A program made the translations under genes and the position numbers. The notes under the pieces are model-generated. The model searched no databases and was not told the DNA's origin. It was given only the letters and a program-made list of their open reading frames with translations. Of a stretch of 64,000 bases of DNA, positions 19,101 through 29,520 are shown piece after piece (position 1 is the stretch's first letter; every line of letters starts with the position of its first letter). Source of the stretch: Hoplostethus atlanticus (taxonomy: Eukaryota; Chordata; Actinopteri; Trachichthyiformes; Trachichthyidae); the NCBI GenBank assembly GCA_034670405.1, contig JAXDDX010000090.1:1576501-1640500 (forward strand), in the 5' to 3' direction.

Positions 19101-22100
19101 GTTCATTTTGTGCCTCGTAAGGAAAGAAGAGGAGGACACAAAGTTTCCGCGCTGTGAGCGGGACCTCCAAGCGTGACAGATAACGGCCATAAATCGCCTA
19201 AACGACCGCCGCGAATAAAAGTACAAAAGTGAGACGCCAAAACAAACGCAAATCTGTCATTCTGTGCTTTTACTTGATTTTCCAACTTCTAAAAATAAGT
19301 CTTCCTCTGCCGACCGACCCCACCCCCCACCCCACCCCCCAGCTTCCTTGCAGTAAGATTAGACGTTACACGGCGAGTAGGGCAGACGAGGAGATCTGGA
19401 TCAGGTTGCGCCGCGGTGACCACGTATGCAATCAATACCCTATAATGACACATAAACGGTGATGCTAATGTTGTACTACGGTTTACAATTGACCAGACTG
19501 AGGCTAGGCATGAGAGGCAGAGGTAATATACAATTATGTACAATTAGAGTATAGATTATAGAGAATGTTGTGTGTATGTGTGTGTTCATTGTGAGCTTAA
19601 AGGTGAATAACACTCAGTTGGAGAATGCATACATACATTACCCCCTCGACAGCATTTCTTCGATTATGAGTTGGGGCTTAAAAATGGTCTTTTCATGACA
19701 AGAATCCTCATTGGATTTAATGGGTCTGGCTCCCCAGGGCCACAATACATTTACTTAATTTGGGTCCCGGGGTGAAGAACCTTAGAAAACAGTCCCATCA
19801 ACATTCGTGAACATCAAAACGTTTCTCCGGAGGCCAGAAGCCATAAAACGTGAGAGTTGAACGTGGGATGTAATCAAGATGTAAAAACTGGAACTTTGCC
19901 ATGAAGAATGACTGGTGAAGAGAAAGTTGGTGAAGGTGACTGTTAGCAGGGGCCTGGGGGGGGGGGGGGTGTTCTAAGCACAAGAATGCTGGTTCGGAAT
20001 TGATAATTGATATTAAGATTTTCTAAAACTTTCCAGAAAATCTGTCCTCTGATCTCAGCACAACTTTAAAGGTCTTGTAAAGCTCTTGCACTTTGCATTT
20101 CTGGGTCTATTGTGTTTGGTGGTGTATTTTGTCTGATTAGACTCACCATTTTGCACCAACGTTCAACAGTAATGGGGATGGTGGAGACATTTACTTTCAA
20201 CTCTGATCAAACCTGGTTCAATTCCTGACTCATGTCATGTCATGTCAAAAACGTTCCTACTGCGAGTGAAGTTTTCATTTGAAGATTTTCTTTATTTTCT
20301 TCTTTAAATCATGATCAAAACCTTAACCCTTCCCTTAACCAAAGGTAAGTACTTGGTGTGATCAGGTAACATCAGGTAATCTGCGTTTCAGAGTTCAGGA
20401 GGCAACATTTACCCACAACAAATACACAGTCCTGCCTCTGGGACCAGACAAGTTTGGAACAAGTTTTGGAAGTGTCTAAGCTAGTGAGAGTAAAAGCAAA
20501 TGAATGACTCATTAAAATGATTTGAGCCAGACCTCCTCCATTCATCACCCTTTCCAAAGGAGTGTTCATTGTTTCACTGACAAATATGCCCACTGTACTT
20601 CTCGACGAGAGAGACAATGTAAAGCATTGACACCAAAAAAAAACACGTTGGAATTCAATGGTACGTCACCGGAGAGGAGACCACGTGAGTCTTCGTCCTC
20701 TGTTGTGATGAACGATCATGGGGTTGAACCACAAACCACACAACCATCATCGTGAGGAGTAACAGGCCCTGCCTGTTAGTTTAGTGGTAGAACCTCGGGG
20801 GAAATCTTTGATTGATTTTCGAGTTATGCAAATGCTGTGCGATTCCCATATCTTCTATTGTCTCACTCTCAGAAACACACAAACGCACATTCAGGTTCCG
20901 TTGAGGTTTCTGTGCGCATCTCACAAAAAAAGTATAGTAAAGATATTAATTCATAAAAAAATAAGCCAGAAATGCAACTATTTTATAATCTAAACAATTT
21001 TCAATCAGCGCTGTTCACTTCTAATATGATGTATATGATGCAGTTCGTTGGATTATATATTTACTATCACCCTGTGTTTTGGTGTTTTAGTGTCCCATGA
21101 TGGTCTAAATGCTGTTTCAAAGGCTTTTCCACGGGAACAAAATACCAGCTATCGGTAATATCGGTAAAAAGGTGTGTTTCTCTGTCATTGCACTTTCTGC
21201 ATTCTGTGGTGCATATCCATATCAATGATTCACCCTCGAAATCTGCTAGATATCTGAAGTAAGTCAAGGGAAAACGGGAATTCAGACCACCAAGATTAAT
21301 TTCCTTAACATTGTGCGTAAACATTGACATCCAATCATAATCGCGCTATGCAGCAAACTGCATCCCCTAAGTACTACTGAATGTTTATGTGTCCGCGGAG
21401 CAGAAAACAGAGGCTAAGTGATCCCAGCGCCCCCGGTCCGAGCCCCTTGATGGATGTCCACAAGACATTCTTATTTCAATTTCATTTATAAATGAAGTAG
21501 AGGCTGTTTGGATTCCCAAGCAGCGCTCTGTCCCTGTGAGCGTGACCGGTGTGGAGCAGATGTTTAACTGCAGCACCGGGCAGACAGCTTCCACCACCTT
21601 ATTAAATAATACTATCATCCGACCTCTGCTCATGGCGGGCTAGGTGGATCCAGAAGTTCCCAATTTAATTTTTCAGCTGGATTGAACGACAGATTGGCTA
21701 ACTGCCAATGTGAACAGAGGATCTGAAAGACAAACGTCTATCGGCCTTGGGCAATTTCCTTCCCTTCATACGTGGCTTGGCATGTCAGATTATTAATAGA
21801 TGTTACAGATCAAACTGTGCAGTCTACCTGCTGCACAACCCTGCCCCGACAGCGTAAGCTGGAGTGTATCTGAGGCTATAGGAGCTCCGACACTGTTGAG
21901 GCGATCAGTGTCTCAGGCGGCCTGGGAGAGGTTAGCTCTGTTTACAGAAATGCCTTTAGACATCATTCCCACAACGTTGTGTTTGGAGTACTGAACTCGA
22001 TCCGTATTTCCTAGAAACTCGCTTTAAGCCTTCTGCATTATTTTGCAAAAGACTTGTGTGGCCCACCGATAGATACTAAATCTGAGCCGTGACTACTTCC

Positions 22101-25100
22101 TTTCTGGTTTCTGCCAGAGCTGAAACCCGACATACACACTGATATAGTGCAACAACAGGTTGCGTAATGGTACAGCGCTGAGTAATACTGACATGCACAC
22201 AATAGTCGGAATAATAGCTTCTGGTTAGGTTTTTTTTTTTTTACAGTATCCATGGAATATCCATGATATTCCACTTATCGTCGAGATTGGTGACACAACT
22301 TCAAAGTCTGATCTATATCTGAGCTGACAAACTCTCTCTGCTGATAACAGGGTGCAAAATAGTCAAATGATGTTTTAGGGTCACCTCAGTTACACCTGAG
22401 TTGGAAACCAGGCTGTAGAAATATATGATACAGACAAGGCTGTTGACTAGTCCCAGACACAGATGATACAGGCCGGTTGGCCTAGTAGAGCGGCAGACAG
22501 GACTGAAGACTGGAGCAGTGTAGCGAATGATAACGCAATAACTGCTGAACAATGTAATGCAATAAAAATGTAATAAATGTAATAAAACCTGTTAATGTAA
22601 TATATTTGCGGATAATGTAACCACTGATTGTTACTTCATCGTGGTGCAACATTTGACTGATGATGTAACAATAATATTGACTAATAGTGTAATAACTATT
22701 ATTATTACATTGTTCTTATTCTTACAAGTTATTATATTATTCATCTATATTATTATGACATCATCAGTTAAAAATGTGTTATACCCCTTATGAAGTCATA
22801 ATCACCAGAATGTGATGTTATTAGTTGCTATGTGAATGTATTACATTAACAAGTTTAATTACTTTTTTTTATATTTATACATTGTTCTATAAGGTGCTTG
22901 GGATAAAGTCATCCAACAAATGGTATCATAATTTATCTGCCTACTGCCCACCTCACTGAATTTTGCAATTGGGTGAATTTGAACAATTTTCCCACTGGTG
23001 AAGAGTCTGAAAACAGTGACTAATGTGGCCGGTTTTAACGAGCCCTCAGGGTGGGGAATTACCACCAGCCATCAAATAAATGGAGGTTAAACTTTGGTTG
23101 CGTCTGGTAAGTTTCTGTACTCTACCAGCCCCTTTGGCAGGTAACCACTCATAGTTCAGGGTCTCTTTATTATTCTAAGTACCTACTTGTCTTGCTACTG
23201 CGACCAGTGGGGAAAAAAAGTTCTTAGTATCGCATTGTTGTCCCCTCCACTTTTGCACTACTAAAGTTCTTTAATAGGATAAAGGTTAAAGGATTCACAA
23301 ATACTTACCAGAAAACCTGAATTGTCAACATCGGAGTATAAGCTACTGTTTTAACAGGTCCTTAATGGGCATCACAGCAGCCCTGACCGAGATAGATCTG
23401 CAGATCATTAGTGCAGGGAGCAATAAAGCAGGCCACTGTTATTCTGCCAGTAGCTGCCTGCAGCCCATAACTCTTTCTAGTGCCACCTTGCAATCCCTGC
23501 CCCAACAACAAGGTTAATACATTGCGGTTTCGGGGTGTAGCAATAAGTGCAGGATAGTGTCTCTTACCACAAAGCCACCAGCTGCACTGTTATATGTTGT
23601 ATGTTCTCTTTATAGATTCCAATTGTCTTATTAATTGTTGACTTGAGAAGTGAAAAGCAAGTGGACACGTACACCCCACGTAGTCCATAGCGTATGTATG
23701 TTTTTGTCTATATTTTTGTAAACTGGGAACCACAACCTGAAAGGAATACTGTGGGGGACTGGCCCGCTGGTCAACTTAACCGTTAAGTGATGTGAACATA
23801 GTCACAAAAGTCATCCACGTGTCCCTGGTAGATCATTGGCTATGGTGCTCCATGCTAACACTATGTTGAGTGGTAGTAGGCTCCATGCTAGCACTTCAGC
23901 ATACACTATGTTGAGTGATAGTAGGGTCCATGCTAACACTTTAGCATACACTATGCCGAGTGGTAGTAGGCTCCATGGTAGCACTTTAGCATACACTATG
24001 TCAAGGGATAGTAGAGTCCATGCTAACACTTTAGTATACACTATGTCGAGTGATACTAGGCTCCATGCTAACACTTTAGCATACACTATGTCGAGTGGTA
24101 GTAGGCTCCATGCTAGCGCTTTAGCATACACTATGTTGAGCAGTAGTAGGCTCCATGCTAATACTTTAGCATACACTATATTGAGTGGTAGTAGGCTAAG
24201 AAGAAGAAGGCTGTCATTGACAGTTGTTTCATTCAGATTCAACTTAGTAAAGCTGGTGTAGCCAGGTTTATTTCTGGAACTATTTCAGGTGAGCAAACAT
24301 GTATTCATCCAGAGTGATTTGTATCTGTACACAGGCTCCGATTGCCCACCACTTTCACTTAGTCGTGCATGAATTCCAGAGCCAATTCAGACTGTGATTC
24401 TAATTGTGGAAGTCTCTGGAATCGACACCTTGACTCCTAGTTTAAATCACAGGAAGCTACATTTGAAACCGCTGTGTGTGTATGTAAGCTGCGGTAACTC
24501 CCTTTTGAGGTAATTGCCCAAAGCTAATTCATGCAAATTAAGAAATCTATTTACCTACCTATCTATTTAAATCAATTTACCTTAAGAACACAAATTGATC
24601 TTTTCACACGGCATCTCCACCATACCATCCTAATCTGTGATCAGCTCAGATAAAACGGAATCAACAGATACCAGATTTGGTTTCAATTTCCAGAGCCGTT
24701 CCAGAGCTGACCCCAACTCTCAAGCTTGCTAGAGTCAAGGAATCAACTCTTTTGATTCTTTTTACCAATCTTCTACACAAAACTGCCAGAGGTAGCCGCA
24801 TGTCATTTTAAATTACTCACCGTTTCACTTTAGAGCTGGTACAAGTTCATATTTTCTGACTTTTGTCACTCCACATAGACTATGCTAAAGTGTTAGCACA
24901 GCCAACGATCTACCAGGGACACATGAATGATTTTAGTGTTCTCACTGACGAATGGCACAGTCTACCACAAACTTGGTGTAGTACCTGTTCACTTGTCCTT
25001 TTCACGCTACTAACTTCAGGCCTATCAAGTGTAATGCGCTACGTATTTCAATGAAATACTTTACAATACACTTGGACAGGGAAGCGAGTCATACTTTTAT

Positions 25101-26483
25101 AGTACTAGTGGGGATTTTGTCCAACGAATCACAGTCTGTAATGGTATCCCAAACTGATGTGCACCACAAATTCATTACATTTGAATTTCGAGCTTCGTTT
25201 CTCAACTCGGTGCAGACCTCATCCTTTTTTTGTGTATTTATTCTCATACAAACAGGAGAGAAGAATTAAAGCGATGGAAACAGACTTGGCTGCTACTGCA
25301 GAAATAAAAGGAAAAGTAAAGACAGTAAAGTAAAGTAATAGAGCTTTGTCGCCCTCCTTGGATGACAGCGACAAACACTTCCAGGCTGGAAGTTGCAGAG
25401 GATGAGAAAAAAAGAAAAGAGAAATAAAAGTAAGTAATAAAAGAAGTAAATCCAATAAAAAAAATGGGCCTGGTTGGGTGCTGCTTAATGAGCTGCTTTA
25501 TGGGAGCAAATCATAGGACAAGGAAACTCGATTAATATGATTTGAAGGACAAGAACAAGCGTTATCTCTTATCTTTTCAGTTGTATGTTAATCTAGACTA
25601 CAGAATTATTTAATTCAATCATTTTGGTAGCCTTAAAATTACCAAAAGGAATTCTAATTATTATGACCATATTTTTTTTTAAATTATATAAATTCTAATA
25701 AACAAATATAATCAGTCTATGTATCAATCTAAAATATATTAATCTTAACAGATAGTTTCTTCCCGCCTCTTCTTTATTTGTCTATAAATTCTATCAGTAC
25801 TACAAAACATATTCTGGCCATAAATATGTAGTGTAATGTATGTAATGTAGTTCCACCGGACAGCAACATAGAATCCAAATTGAATTATCCAATATGCAAA
25901 GAAAAACAAATATATGCCATATAAGGCCATATAGACAACAAAAGCTATTTCAAAATATAAATACATATATATATATATATATGAATAATATATCCTGGGA
26001 TAAGCTATTTTAAAATATCTGCCTTCATTAATAATGTATCCTGGGATTAAGATCACGTTTCAGAATACACGTTTGGATAATACATCCTGGGATAAGATGC
26101 ATTTAAATATACTAAATTTCTAATGTATTTGTGTATCATGGATGTAAATTGATGTAAATATATGTGCTTCCGATATAAGTCAAAATATACATACATACAT
26201 ATTGACATGCCTATGTGCGCCTTTATATATTTGGCGTATGGGACATAAAAGAGTGGAAGCTGCTCAACCGGTCAAACAGTCAAACTAACTAGACTATTAT
26301 GGGCTGGAAGACTGACAGCGTGCTGTATTTACTGCCAGTATATTCTCATGTCGGGGTTGACAGGCTTCAGAAACTTTCCCAGTGAGAATTCAATATCAGA
26401 GCTCCTTCAGTTTTAGACACCTTTTTTTTTTTAAGCATGCCAATAGGTTTACCTTTGCCGAGTTTGATCGCCCTCCCGATCAT
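12718..26483 (-). CDS. artn: artn, artemin (GDNF-family ligand), four-exon model
   Basis: Artemin is a secreted dimeric neurotrophic factor signalling through GFRalpha3/RET. Secure exons: 12718-13127 (C-terminal, stop TGA) and 16050-16212 (signal peptide). The last exon has a basic stretch (SRRNRKKAKSSR), compatible with furin-type cleavage, then seven cysteines spaced as in the cystine-knot family: RDC, KYCVGTC, HPCC, NCSC. The landmarks DLGLGYDSDE, CCRPTRYETVSFMD and WLSAANCSCVG are closest to artemin rather than GDNF, neurturin or persephin. Exon 16050-16212 encodes VMLWVVVSLLTLVEDVDS and joins in phase (G+AC = Asp). Proposed 5' exons are 18087-18148 and 26453 upward, joined in phase (G+AT = Asp). 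With ATG 26483-26481 the product would be about 221 residues, close to human preproartemin (220). The alternative start is ATG 16209-16207, giving a shorter leader. The domain is certain; the two 5' exons are inferred. Confidence 0.85.
13128..16049. other. artn intron
   Basis: No exon was seen. 14988-15060 shares about 70 bases (GATCTCTGGGAAGTGCAGTG, then GAGCACCAAAGATC-like sequence) with 18848-18920, marking an old dispersed repeat. The rest is unremarkable AT-rich sequence with homopolymer runs near 14511-14525 and 15750-15780. Confidence 0.5.
16050..16212 (-). CDS. artn: artn signal-peptide exon
   Basis: The exon lies between an acceptor CCGTCAG (before 16212) and a donor GTAAGT (16049-16044). 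It encodes V-MLWVVVSLLTLVEDVDSKEA and a proline-rich propeptide ending APWPVAT. The hydrophobic run is a signal-peptide core. The intron falls immediately before this core, the same relative position I recall for human ARTN, where the core (PALWPTLAALALL) also begins an exon. The phase-1 end joins exon 13127 correctly. Confidence 0.85.
16213..18086. other. artn intron
   Basis: No coding exon was recognised. 16500-16740 is rich in GGAACC/GGTTCC-type words around TTTTTAGTTCCCC and looks like an old repeat of unknown family. The remainder shows nothing definable. Confidence 0.4.
18087..18148 (-). CDS. artn: Probable artn 5' exon (N-region of leader)
   Basis: A 62-base exon candidate runs between a polypyrimidine/CAG acceptor (18149-18160) and a donor GTGAGC (18086-18081). 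In the frame that continues into MLWVVV it reads GKNWWRQEASTTQHHLKNWK, with no stop. The basic end (LKNWK) would make a suitable N-region for the following hydrophobic core. The exon-start ATG in another frame stops after 16 codons. It could instead be a 5' UTR exon if translation starts at 16209. Confidence 0.55.
18632..18720 (+). repeat. tRNA-derived SINE head
   Basis: TGTAGCTCAATGGGCAAAGC matches a degenerate pol III A box and GGGTTCAATTCCCACC a B box, about 45 bases apart, followed by an A/T-rich (GTTAAGTTAAA) tail. The cloverleaf is not intact and there is a SINE-like tail, so this is a SINE rather than a tRNA gene. It interrupts the repeat shared with 14988-15060. Confidence 0.65.
18848..18920 (+). 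repeat. Dispersed repeat, second copy of 14988-15060
   Basis: Both copies share GATTGACA, GATCTCTGGGAA, TGCAGTG, the ACCACAG block and AGCACCAAAGAT in the same order. Non-coding; family unknown. Confidence 0.55.
18921..23810. other. Probable artn first intron, right part
   Basis: No exon was recognised. There is a C-rich patch (ACCCCACCCC-like, 19315-19345), a G-run at 19957-19970, and an AT-rich segment at 22550-22860 with repeated ATGTAAT/ATTACAT words that looks like a degraded MITE. No ORF here has conserved protein features. Confidence 0.4.
23811..24931. repeat. Inverted flanks around the 45-bp minisatellite
   Basis: GTGTCCCTGGTAGATCATTG at 23819-23838 recurs in reverse complement at 24904-24923 with slight divergence, and the right copy also contains one unit fragment (CTATGCTAAAGTGTTAGCA). 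The tandem array therefore lies inside, or was seeded from, a larger element of about 1.1 kb with inverted ends. Confidence 0.6.
23848..24195. repeat. 45-bp minisatellite, eight units
   Basis: Seven 45-bp units and one 33-bp unit (the first, lacking the CTTTAGCATACA block) are arranged head to tail: CTCCATGCTAACACTTTAGC, ATACACTATG, then TTGAGTGGTAGTAGG with 1-5 changes each. Because 45 is divisible by three, long ORFs appear on both strands; they are artefacts. The flank 23811-23845 recurs inverted at 24889-24931. Confidence 0.95.
24932..26452. other. AT-rich non-coding region
   Basis: No exon was seen. AT content is very high at 25660-26220, including an (AT)n run near 25967-25982, and AATAATAYATCCTGGGAT recurs at 25983, 26030 and 26075, a loose tandem of about 45-50 bases. 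Confidence 0.5.
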
Positions 26484-26618
26484 GGACGTGAGTATAAAGA
26501 GCCAAATGTTGCGTGCGTGATTCTGCGATAATAATCCACATCCACCCGGGTGTTCTCTCCGGATCTGTGCGCTGCGTCGTTGCGTTCGCTGGTTATATCC
26601 CGTGGCATGGTGGCGCAA
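26453..26618 (-). CDS. artn: Candidate first exon of artn with short upstream ORF
   Basis: In a CpG-rich patch the sequence CTCGGCAAAG is followed by a donor GTAAAC (26452-26447). The frame MIGRAIKLGK ends one base into a codon, which exon 18148 completes as GAT, so the frame stays open into the signal peptide. In the same exon a 42-codon upstream ORF begins in a strong Kozak context (GCCACCATGC, ATG 26608-26606). Its TGA (26482-26480) overlaps the proposed start codon as ATGA. A TATA-like TTTAAAAAA lies at 26651-26643. The exon is predicted only; a different first exon or a purely untranslated one is possible. Confidence 0.4.
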
Positions 26619-26642
26619 TCCCCGTCTCAGTCCTCTTCATTG

Positions 26643-26651
26643 TTTTTTAAA
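26643..26651 (-). promoter_or_regulatory. TATA-like element upstream of candidate artn exon 1
   Basis: TTTAAAAAA on the minus strand lies about 30-40 bases before the Kozak ATG at 26608, in a CpG-rich stretch (26540-26720) and next to a (GA)n tract. It is suggestive only, because no transcription start is known. Confidence 0.25.
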
Positions 26652-26754
26652 GTCGCATGTATGACAGCCCCGCGCGCAGTGGCCCCCCGAGACCTTGACT
26701 GGATCCCGGCTGATTCAGTTCAACACCAGATCGCGACGGCTCGATCAGCTGGGG

Positions 26755-26755
26755 T

Positions 26756-26803
<48 letters not shown>
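26755..26803 (+). repeat. (GA)n microsatellite
   Basis: Uninterrupted GA dinucleotides except for one AAAG, ending in a G run. It lies just upstream, on the minus strand, of the candidate artn first exon. Confidence 0.95.
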
Positions 26804-26807
<4 letters not shown>

Positions 26808-28299
26808 AACACCAAGCGCCCTGGGATGTGCGCATCCTGCGGCAGGACAGGTGTCGCGAAGTGAGGTGGTCCAGATCCAGATGTGTTGTTTTTTTTGTTT
26901 TTGTTAAAGCCCGCGGTGTCAGATTCCACCCTCCATCACATGATCCCTCGCTGTGGCATGACAATCAGCTCAACAACAGTTTATACCTTGCTGCATTTTT
27001 TTTAGTTCAATGCTCCACACGACTTCAGGAAGCCAGGGCGCACAGCACTGTTCATACAAACTATCAGACCAAAAATATATATATATATACTTAAGAGCAC
27101 ACAAGAGCACAATTTTAGACCGCACCAGGGTAGAAAAGGCGTGTTGCACAAGGTGTGGCACCTTACCCCTAAGTGAGTCCAAATTTGATCTTATAGTTTT
27201 TTTATCCTTATAATGGAGAGTAAAGATGAAACAAAAAAATAAAAAAACATTTATTTGGAAGCCATATCAGAAAAACTGACATCAGGGAGCATTCAGGACC
27301 AATGATCCATCTAAGCTGAACTTCTCGAAAAACTATAATTATGAAATGGGCAAGAACTTTGAAGAACTTTGCATAGCCAATCAGAGAGTGAGATAATATT
27401 TGACCTCGGTATCTTGCCTTCTGAAGTCTCTCAGCCCACTGTGACACCCCTTCGAATGAAGAACTATCACTGAAAAAGCAAATTGGCCTAATCGCTGTAG
27501 TAAAAGAGCATTCGCTTTCATGAAGTTTCCCGCAAGCGCTGGTGAGCAACCTCAATTTTGTGCGAGTTTATCAAGATTGGCTGGGGCTCAAGCTAAACTC
27601 CAGACCAGCCTTTTTAAACCCCTTTCCTGATTGTGGCTCTCCAGGATCACAACCCCCCCCCCCACACACACACACACACACACGCACAGCATCTCCAGCA
27701 GCCCCGAGCCAAACACGAGATTAAAAAACCCCTCTGAGGGCTGCAGCTCCTTCTATGGGCAGTGACGGCTCGCTGGCTGCTGCTGGAGCTTGACCCTGCC
27801 ACCCACTGCCGCCCAGGGTCCCTCTCAGCTGGAAAGGCTGTCTGATGGCTGGGGGGTGGGGGGGTGGTAGTAGGTAGGAGGAAAGAGGCCTGGCAGGGGG
27901 CAACGGGGCACGAGACAGGAGCTTCAGAGGGGCACTGAGGAGTGACCCCTTCACATCGCTGAAGCCGTGCAAACAACCTGCCACATCAAAGTCTGCAAAA
28001 GAAATTCCTTAAAACTTGCAAAAAAAAAAAAAACACCCCCACCCAAAAATATGACAGCAACCTTTTCACTTTTGAACATCCCCAATGGTTCCCAATCCCT
28101 CAACACAGTCAGTCAATGGCGTCTTCCGTCATAGACTTTTCAATAAGTAGGCTACCTGTGACCTTCTCACCAACGAATACCTCCTCTCTATACACTGCTA
28201 AAAATGGTATTTGCTGAACACTGTGAGGGCGCTAACTGGCCTTCGCACTTGTGGTCGCTCGTAATTTATGGTGATCTAGGAGTTTATGCTTTCTTTTTT

Positions 28300-28445
28300 T
28301 AAAGATAATTTTTTTGGCATTTTCTGCCTTTATCTGATAGTTAGTAGAGAGAGACCGGAAAGATTAGGTGAGAGAGGAGGGATGACCCCAGGGTAATTCG
28401 CACCCAGGACGTCGCGGTTATGTGAGACCACACGAGCCACTGATC
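28300..28445 (+). repeat. Teleost dispersed repeat (TTCTGCCTTTAT family), copy 1
   Basis: CATTTTCTGCCTTTATCTGA, AGAGAGACCGGAAAG, GGGATGACCCCAGGG and a degraded tRNA-like block follow one another in an order common to many fish loci. 56570-56680 has the same family in reverse orientation (AATAAAGGCAAAAATG preceded by GTCTTTCCTGTCTCTCTCTA). Confidence 0.6.
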
Positions 28446-29264
28446 ATCGGTCCAGTCAAACCGACTGGATCAGTTAGCACGATGAGAAGTGAGTACAATG
28501 CAGATACAGCACATGACGGCAGATGGTGAGGGGGGGGCATACTGCCAAGGTGATGCAGACTCTAGAAGTGGCCGGCGGCTCCGCTTGACCTCCGCTCTCG
28601 GAGAAACGGTTAACGTGCAGCTCCGGCAGAGGTTACCCGCTCCTCAGCCATGCCACATGCCTGGGCCGTGACCCACAGCGGGGGAGCCTAACCCCCCTGC
28701 CCCCCACCCCACCCGGCCTGCCCAGCCCACACAGAGTCCAGCCTGCCTGGCCGCTGAGAAAACACCGCCCACCTGCTCAGAGATCCACGCACCATGCGAC
28801 CAAGAGGTGGAAAGACTACGTTGCACTAAAGTAGAAGCGCTGCTGCATCGGGCCTCTGGCGCAGGTGGTGTCCTGTAAGGGACACACATAATAAAGTCAC
28901 AAGCTAGCTAATTAGAGCAGAGCTCTAACAAACTACTGTGATGAAAATGCGGCTTTGTCATTTTGCTTTTTTTGGCTTGAGAATGAGGATTTTGTAGCTT
29001 TCGGAGCTGAAATGTGTTGTGACGCCTGTCGCGCACTAGTAGCACCGTTCTCCATCAATGAGCAGTTGGAAATGCCAGTAGGTGGGGGAGTGTTTTGGAA
29101 TTCCAATGGGTGGGAAGTTTACCACAGTATATTTCTAAAAAAATGAAAGCTGCCCATGGCACCTTTGCATATTGGCAGGTCCAAATGGCAGCAATTGTTT
29201 AAAAGTTGAGGACTTCCAATACCGAGAAATCTTGTAAGGTGACATCAGTAAACTCCACGTTTAC

Positions 29265-29520
29265 CAACCCGGCTGGTCTGTGATGCTTTATACCAAAGGA
29301 AACCAACAGGAATTTGATTTGACCCTTCCTGTGTGGAGAGGTTTTCCCGCATGTGACCATACCCGACACCAGAAGTTAATTTGGACAAATAGGGTCAATC
29401 TACGGTGTTTCAGACAGTGGAGGATGGGACGCTCTTCTCTGCTGCAGCCTCACTTGTTGATTTAGGCTGATACGATGGCTGAATTTTTATATAAAAATCT
29501 TACCTAGTGCACCTTTAAGT
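29265..29520. repeat. Dispersed MITE-like repeat, inverted relative to 3210-3525
   Basis: It ends AAATCTTACCTAGTGCACCT with blocks GGTCTGTGATGCTTTATACC, GACACCAGAAGTTAATTTGG and ACAAATAGGGTCAATCTAC, the reverse complement of those at 3210-3525. Non-coding. Confidence 0.65.

Noticed and set aside
23811-24261. 141- and 143-residue open frames on opposite strands
   Set aside because: They are produced by the 45-bp tandem repeat (period divisible by three) lacking stops; no signal, domain or splice context.
27647-27984. Proline/serine-rich open frames in a GC-rich patch
   Set aside because: Composition explains them; they include a (CA)n tract and have no family features.
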